A stretch of DNA of 64,000 nucleotides from a candidate division WOR-3 bacterium (GTDB lineage: Bacteria > Hydrothermota > Tepidihabitantia > Tepidihabitantales > Tepidihabitantaceae): contig JANLFQ010000004.1 of assembly GCA_024653355.1 (NCBI GenBank), positions 23,227 to 87,226 on the forward strand. Reading direction: 5' to 3'. Position numbers and translations under genes: made by a program. The stretch's first letter is position 1. Each line of letters begins with the position of its first letter. The notes beneath the pieces were generated by a model, which searched no databases, was not told the origin of the DNA, and saw only the letters and a list, made by a program, of their open reading frames with translations. Below are positions 60,486-64,000 of the stretch, piece after piece.

Positions 60486-61352
60486 TCACAACAACCCTTT
60501 CTCTTTTAAGAAACCCACCGGGTCCAATTTGTTGTCCTCAAAACCCAACTCCTCCTGCGGCAAACCCAGCGCCAGACCCAAAAGCTGAGTGAAGTACAAA
60601 ACCGGCACATTCTGCGCTTCCGCCCTTCCCCGCTTCTGCGCTATCTCAAGATTGTACTGACACAGGGGACAGGTTGTCACAATCAACTCGGCACCCCAAT
60701 TCCGGGCGTTGTCTACCACCCGCATTGAACAGTCCTGTGCAACCTCACGCCGATTCACCACGAGATAACCGCCACAGCACTCGGTCTTAAACTCAAACCG
60801 CACCGGTTCCCCTCCTAAAGTGGCAACCAGTTCATCCATCACCATCGGATTCTCCGGGTCATCGAAACTTAAAACCTCCCTGGGCCGCACCATCAAACAG
60901 CCGTAATAAGAGGCAACATTCAAACCCTGCAGCGGCTTCACCACCCGGCTCCGAATCGCCTCCCAGCCGATATCCTGCTTCAAAACCTCAAGGTAATGCA
61001 CCACCTTCACATCCCGTTCCATCTTCTCGTCCACAAACTCCATAATCCGCTGCCGTTCCAGTTCGTTCCCGGGTGCATTGAGCCGTGCCCGCGCCCGTTT
61101 CAAAACATTGTAGCAGGCGGCACAGAGCGTAACCAACTTATCTCCCAACTGACTTGCCTTCGCCAGCACCCGCACCGGCCCAACCTGTCCTGCCAGGTCA
61201 TCACTGCCGGTATTAAAAATCGCCCCGCAACAGTTCCAGGATGGTAACTCGTCGAGCGTTACCCCGAGCCGTTCTGCTGTCCTCCTGCCGCAAAGGTCAA
61301 GATTCTTCGCCTTAGAGTACAAAGTACAACCGGGATAATACAACAGTCTCAT
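60486..61352 (-). CDS. hdrB: HdrB, disulfide-reducing subunit with two CCG domains
   Basis: This 288-residue protein carries both cysteine-rich CCG domains that bind the paired noncubane 4Fe-4S clusters of heterodisulfide reductase. In domain one these are Cys9, Cys41-Cys42 and Cys77/Cys80; in domain two Cys152, Cys192-Cys193 and Cys228/Cys231. All ten cysteines are present, so the active site looks intact. In methanogens it cleaves CoM-S-S-CoB; in bacteria the acceptor is different and unknown. It overlaps the hdrC stop by 4 nt. Confidence 0.93.
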   Translation of the reverse strand: MRLLYYPGCTLYSKAKNLDLCGRRTAERLGVTLDELPSWNCCGAIFNTGSDDLAGQVGPVRVLAKASQLGDKLVTLCAACYNVLKRARARLNAPGNELERQRIMEFVDEKMERDVKVVHYLEVLKQDIGWEAIRSRVVKPLQGLNVASYYGCLMVRPREVLSFDDPENPMVMDELVATLGGEPVRFEFKTECCGGYLVVNRREVAQDCSMRVVDNARNWGAELIVTTCPLCQYNLEIAQKRGRAEAQNVPVLYFTQLLGLALGLPQEELGFEDNKLDPVGFLKEKGLL

Positions 61353-61738
61353 ACCGAAAACTTTCGGAAACTGGCGATAAACGCCTGCTGGGGTACATCC
61401 TCAAGGTCGGCGTGCACAACAACATCCGGGTCAACAACGCTCCGTTTTGTACGTAAAACCAGCAACCGGCACGCCTCGGCGATTCGCGCATAATCTACCC
61501 CCCTTGGACACCGTGTCCCGCAAACGAGACAGGACGCACAAAGCCAGATTCCCTCGCTTCCCAGCAACTCCTCAACCCGTCCCAACTGCAAAAGCCGAAT
61601 CGCCTTACTGGGCGGTGGCTCCATCGCAGTCCCGATCGGACAGCCGGCACTACAGCATCCGCACTGATAACAGTCGGCAATGCGCTGCCCGGACAAAATC
61701 TCTATCTCGCGCACCATCTCGTCTGGTGTTCTATTCAT
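61349..61738 (-). CDS. hdrC: HdrC iron-sulfur subunit
   Basis: This 129-residue soluble protein has two 4Fe-4S motifs, CYQCGCCSAGCP (residues 23-34) and CASCLVCGTRCP (about 67-78), the standard HdrC pattern. The C-terminal tail contains DPDVVVHADLEDVPQQAF. It passes electrons from HdrA to HdrB, whose gene overlaps its stop. A GGTGAGG ribosome site lies just before ATG 61738. The 108-nt gap upstream is the only sizeable one inside the operon. Confidence 0.92.
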   Translation of the reverse strand: MNRTPDEMVREIEILSGQRIADCYQCGCCSAGCPIGTAMEPPPSKAIRLLQLGRVEELLGSEGIWLCASCLVCGTRCPRGVDYARIAEACRLLVLRTKRSVVDPDVVVHADLEDVPQQAFIASFRKFSV

Positions 61739-61800
61739 ACCTCACCCATCCATTATTGCAACCCATTTCTGCCTCACCATTGCAGGTCAATTTCCCTCTT

Positions 61801-61828
61801 CATTGCGAACCGAATACGAAGCAATCTC
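61801..61828. repeat. Degenerate copy of a dispersed CATTGCGA...GAAGCAATCTC element
   Basis: CATTGCGA, 11 nt, then GAAGCAATCTC lies in the only real gap of the Hdr operon. It resembles the short palindromic intergenic element of the form CATTGCGAG-n-GAAGCAATCTC that I know from many bacterial genomes. The GATTGC and GCAAT ends can pair as an imperfect stem. Confidence 0.5.
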
Positions 61829-61846
61829 CACCCTTTTGCGCTCATC

Positions 61847-62728
61847 TTAGTAATCCTCCGGGAGCCGCAGTAACTCCTCATAACAAAAGACCGGTCCATC
61901 TTTACATACATACTTCGGTCCAATGTTACAGTGCCCGCACTTACCGATGCCGCACTTCATCCGATTCTCGAGCGACAGAAAAACCTGCTCGGGCTTAAAA
62001 CCCATCTCCTTCAAAACCGGATGGGTAAAACGCAGCATAATTGGCGGTCCGCACACCAGCGCCACCGCCTTATCGGCTTCAATCTTAACCCCTTTTAAAA
62101 TCTCGGGCACCAGGCCCTCCTGCACCGCATCTTTACCTTCTCCCTGATTTGCGCCCTCGAAGCCAAACAACTCACCCCCGCACACCCGGTCCGCACACAA
62201 AACAAGCTCCAGTTCCGGGTTTGTCTTCCACGCCCTCAACTCCTCTTTGTAAAGCAACTCGCCCGGGGTGCGGGCACCATAAACTACAACCAGTCTGCCG
62301 TAGTTGGGACGATTTTCTTTTTTAAGAATGTGCACAATCACCGCGCGCAGCGTTGTAAAAGAAAAACCACCCGACACGATTAAAACATCCCGACCCTGCA
62401 TCAGCGTCCAGGGATAGGCGGAACCAAAAGGTCCGCGCAACCCGATAATCGCGCCCTCCTCCATTTCATGGAGGGCGGTGGTAAATGCGCCCACCCGCTT
62501 CACGGTAAACTTCAACAACTCCTCATCGGGCGCACTCGCAATCCCGAACGGTGCCTCACCAACACCGGCAATAGAAAGAAAGGCAAACTGCCCGGGCAAA
62601 AACTGCCATCTTTCCCTTTCCCCTTGATTGACAAACCGCAAATCAAAACTCTTCAAATCCCGGGCCTCATTCTCCACCGTTACCCGCTCAATCCGCACCG
62701 GTAAAGGCTGATAAGGATTACCGCCCAT
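61847..62728 (-). CDS. FAD/NAD(P)-binding oxidoreductase subunit with 2Fe-2S site (HydG/FloxA-like)
   Basis: This 293-residue protein of the ferredoxin-NADP reductase family resembles the gamma subunit of sulfhydrogenase and FloxA. The FAD segment is FGIASAP near residue 79. The usual GGIGLAPLR nucleotide loop is here GGFSFTTLRA (about 133-142), a clear departure. The C-terminal 2Fe-2S motif is MKCGIGKCGHCNIG and then VCKDGPVFC. It should move electrons between NAD(P)H and the Fe-S subunits beside it. It overlaps the HydB-like gene by 11 nt and is followed by the 108-nt gap before hdrC. Confidence 0.88.
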   Translation of the reverse strand: MGGNPYQPLPVRIERVTVENEARDLKSFDLRFVNQGERERWQFLPGQFAFLSIAGVGEAPFGIASAPDEELLKFTVKRVGAFTTALHEMEEGAIIGLRGPFGSAYPWTLMQGRDVLIVSGGFSFTTLRAVIVHILKKENRPNYGRLVVVYGARTPGELLYKEELRAWKTNPELELVLCADRVCGGELFGFEGANQGEGKDAVQEGLVPEILKGVKIEADKAVALVCGPPIMLRFTHPVLKEMGFKPEQVFLSLENRMKCGIGKCGHCNIGPKYVCKDGPVFCYEELLRLPEDY

Positions 62729-63758
62729 CCTGTGCCGCCTCCTTTAAAATCTCCGCCACCGCCACACGGATATCAATCCCGGCCGGACAAACCCGCACAC
62801 ACCGCCCGCATCCCACGCACGACACTTCACCCAGCATATCCACCGTATACTTAAACTTATCCATAACCCGATTTCGGTACCGGGCAGCAGGATTCAACCG
62901 GGGATTGTGTCCGGAAGCGTGCTGGGAATACAGGGTGAACTGACACGAATCCCAAATCCGACTGCGCCGTTTCCTTCCCCGTACCGTCTCGTCGAAAACA
63001 TCAAAACAGTGACAGGTGGGGCAGAGAAATGTACAGGCACCGCAGTTCACGCACTCCAGTGTTAACCGTTCCCAGATTGGAGAGGCAAACCCATTGTCCA
63101 GTGCCGCCTTCAAACGGTTAAGGTCAATCTTCAGCGCCAGTGTTGCTTCCGCATTCGCTTTTAACTTCTCCGCCTCTGCATCCTGTTGGGCGGTCGCCTC
63201 AGGAAATCCGGTTAAAAGTTCCTCGCCCTTACTGGTCACCGCCTCACCTAAAAAACCGCCAACAACCTCACGCAACAGAACATCCAGCCCTTTGTTCTCG
63301 TGCGGACCGCCCCCAACCGCGGTGCAGAAACAACTGTCCGCAGGACTGTTGCAGGCAACCCCGATCAGAGTTACCTTTTCCCGCCTCTGCCGCACCCGCG
63401 GGTCTTCAGGACCGTTGCCAACAAAAAACCGCTCAAGAAACGCCATCGCCCTGCCATCACACGGTCTCAACCCGAAAACCACCAACTCAGGTATCTCGCC
63501 CGTCTCAACCGCTTCCTCGCCCTCAAACTCAAACAGCGTCTCGCTCCGGGGGAACACAAAAACCTTTGCCGGCTCACGGGTATTGACCTCTTCACCCTGC
63601 AAAATGGCTTGCTCTCTGCTCAATACAACCTCATCCACCGAACTCACCCTGTCCCAACCCGAATAACCGCCTCTCCTCACCGGTGCAAACAGCCTGCCCT
63701 CCTGAACAAACCGCGCCAGCAATTTCTTTAAATCCTCGTTTTTCAAAAACACCTTCAT
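62718..63758 (-). CDS. HydB/AsrA/FloxB-like 4Fe-4S subunit
   Basis: This 346-residue cytoplasmic electron-transfer protein matches the beta subunit of sulfhydrogenase and AsrA of anaerobic sulfite reductase. The N-terminal domain has FGLRPCDGRAMAFLERF and CNSPADSCFCTAVGGGP. Two 4Fe-4S sites follow: CVNCGACTFLCPTCHC (about 237-252) and CVGCGRCVRVCPAG (about 318-331). It pairs with the HydG-like subunit, whose gene overlaps its end. No AsrC or hydrogenase large subunit is in view, so it most likely serves the Hdr complex. It overlaps the gene upstream by 4 nt. Confidence 0.88.
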   Translation of the reverse strand: MKVFLKNEDLKKLLARFVQEGRLFAPVRRGGYSGWDRVSSVDEVVLSREQAILQGEEVNTREPAKVFVFPRSETLFEFEGEEAVETGEIPELVVFGLRPCDGRAMAFLERFFVGNGPEDPRVRQRREKVTLIGVACNSPADSCFCTAVGGGPHENKGLDVLLREVVGGFLGEAVTSKGEELLTGFPEATAQQDAEAEKLKANAEATLALKIDLNRLKAALDNGFASPIWERLTLECVNCGACTFLCPTCHCFDVFDETVRGRKRRSRIWDSCQFTLYSQHASGHNPRLNPAARYRNRVMDKFKYTVDMLGEVSCVGCGRCVRVCPAGIDIRVAVAEILKEAAQDGR

Positions 63759-64000
63759 CGGATAAACTCCTGGGGGTCTTCGGGCTTGAAAACCGTCAGC
63801 GCCGGCATCTCATCCGGTTTCGCACCGGCAACCAACCCGAACCGCTCCCGAACAATCTTTGCCACCTGGCGATTGAACCGCATCAGGTCAATTCCCATCG
63901 GACAGGCACGATGACACGCCCCGCACTCCACACACCGACCCGCCATATGCAACGCCCGCATAATGTGAAACACCATATTGTCCGAAACATTGTGTGTTTT
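63755..64000 (-). CDS. 4Fe-4S protein, FloxC/HdrC-like (5' end outside window)
   Basis: The frame stays open to the window edge (KTHNVSDN before the first Met), so the N-terminal part, and probably a second 4Fe-4S motif, are cut off. The visible 81 residues contain CVECGACHRACPMGIDLM and a basic helix (RFNRQVAKIVRERFG), as in HdrC- and FloxC-type subunits. It ends in DPQEFIR and overlaps the next gene by 4 nt. It is the first visible gene of the operon, and the promoter must lie beyond the window. Confidence 0.8.
   Translation of the reverse strand, partial: KTHNVSDNMVFHIMRALHMAGRCVECGACHRACPMGIDLMRFNRQVAKIVRERFGLVAGAKPDEMPALTVFKPEDPQEFIR

Noticed and set aside
61739-61846. Internal promoter before hdrC
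   Set aside because: A TTGACC occurs on the minus strand but there is no -10 box at 15-19 nt. The gap is better explained by the dispersed repeat.
48651-64000. Methanogen origin of the window
   Set aside because: Hdr genes are shared with many anaerobic bacteria. LspA, OmpA, TonB receptor, lipoproteins and sigma70-type promoters show a didermic bacterium.

Overview
The window looks like a piece of chromosome (roughly 50-55% G+C by eye) from an uncultivated, anaerobic, didermic bacterium, most like candidate division WOR-3 or a neighbouring FCB-type lineage. The pointers are several secreted proteins with Por/FlgD-like C-terminal sorting domains, a C25 (PorU/gingipain-like) peptidase, OmpA and TonB-dependent outer-membrane proteins, many lipoproteins, a cobalamin-dependent ribonucleotide reductase, and a large heterodisulfide-reductase (Hdr) type electron-transfer operon. 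The lineage is an inference; no rRNA gene is present.

Layout. 1-1.6 kb: the end of an LVIVD-repeat surface protein. 1.6-5.8 kb (minus): an ArsR-controlled operon with a SurA/thioredoxin fusion, CcdA, an ArsP-like permease, a low-molecular-weight arsenate reductase, a glutaredoxin-like protein and a small membrane protein. 5.9-16 kb: secreted and lipid-anchored proteins (YfaP-like, Kelch, WG-repeat, thioredoxin, Ig/beta-helix) interrupted by an AT-rich DUF262/GmrSD-type defence gene and a decayed sorting-domain fragment. 16-20 kb (minus): M1 aminopeptidase, asd, galE. 20-29 kb (plus): lipoproteins, chromate transporter, PorU-like C25 peptidase, and an OmpA protein with carboxypeptidase-regulatory-like repeats. 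29-34 kb: DUF2007, DUF2905, PPDK and PEP carboxykinase. 34-38 kb: a DtxR-type regulator with FeoA, FeoB and an M23 peptidase. 38-45 kb: a TonB-dependent receptor under a cobalamin riboswitch, RimI, nitroreductase, tRNA-Arg(CCG), DUF554 and NrdJ. 45-48.6 kb: a zinc-ribbon protein, LspA and cysteine desulfurase, then archease.

48.6-64 kb (minus) is one tightly packed Fe-S flavoprotein operon that runs off the window end. In transcription order it holds a 4Fe-4S protein (partial), a HydB/AsrA-like subunit, a HydG/FloxA-like FAD/2Fe-2S subunit, HdrC, HdrB, HdrA, a 1510-residue HdrA with a GltD/NfnB-like NAD(P)H module nested inside it, MvhD, an FdhB/FrhB-like protein, a fused HdrC-HdrC and a tandem HdrA. 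No hydrogenase or formate dehydrogenase catalytic subunit is seen. The set resembles Hdr-Flox systems, in which NAD(P)H oxidation is coupled by flavin bifurcation to ferredoxin and a disulfide-type acceptor, but it is much enlarged. Three of its proteins, one unrelated in fold to the others, share a similar N-terminal peptide.

Regulation stands out. Many genes have recognisable sigma70-type promoters (often a 16-bp spacer) whose -10 box ends only 6-10 nt before the start codon, with no well-placed Shine-Dalgarno sequence, so leaderless mRNAs are likely common. Palindromes overlap the arsR and dtxR-type promoters. The B12 riboswitch, B12-type receptor and B12-dependent NrdJ together suggest dependence on imported cobalamin.
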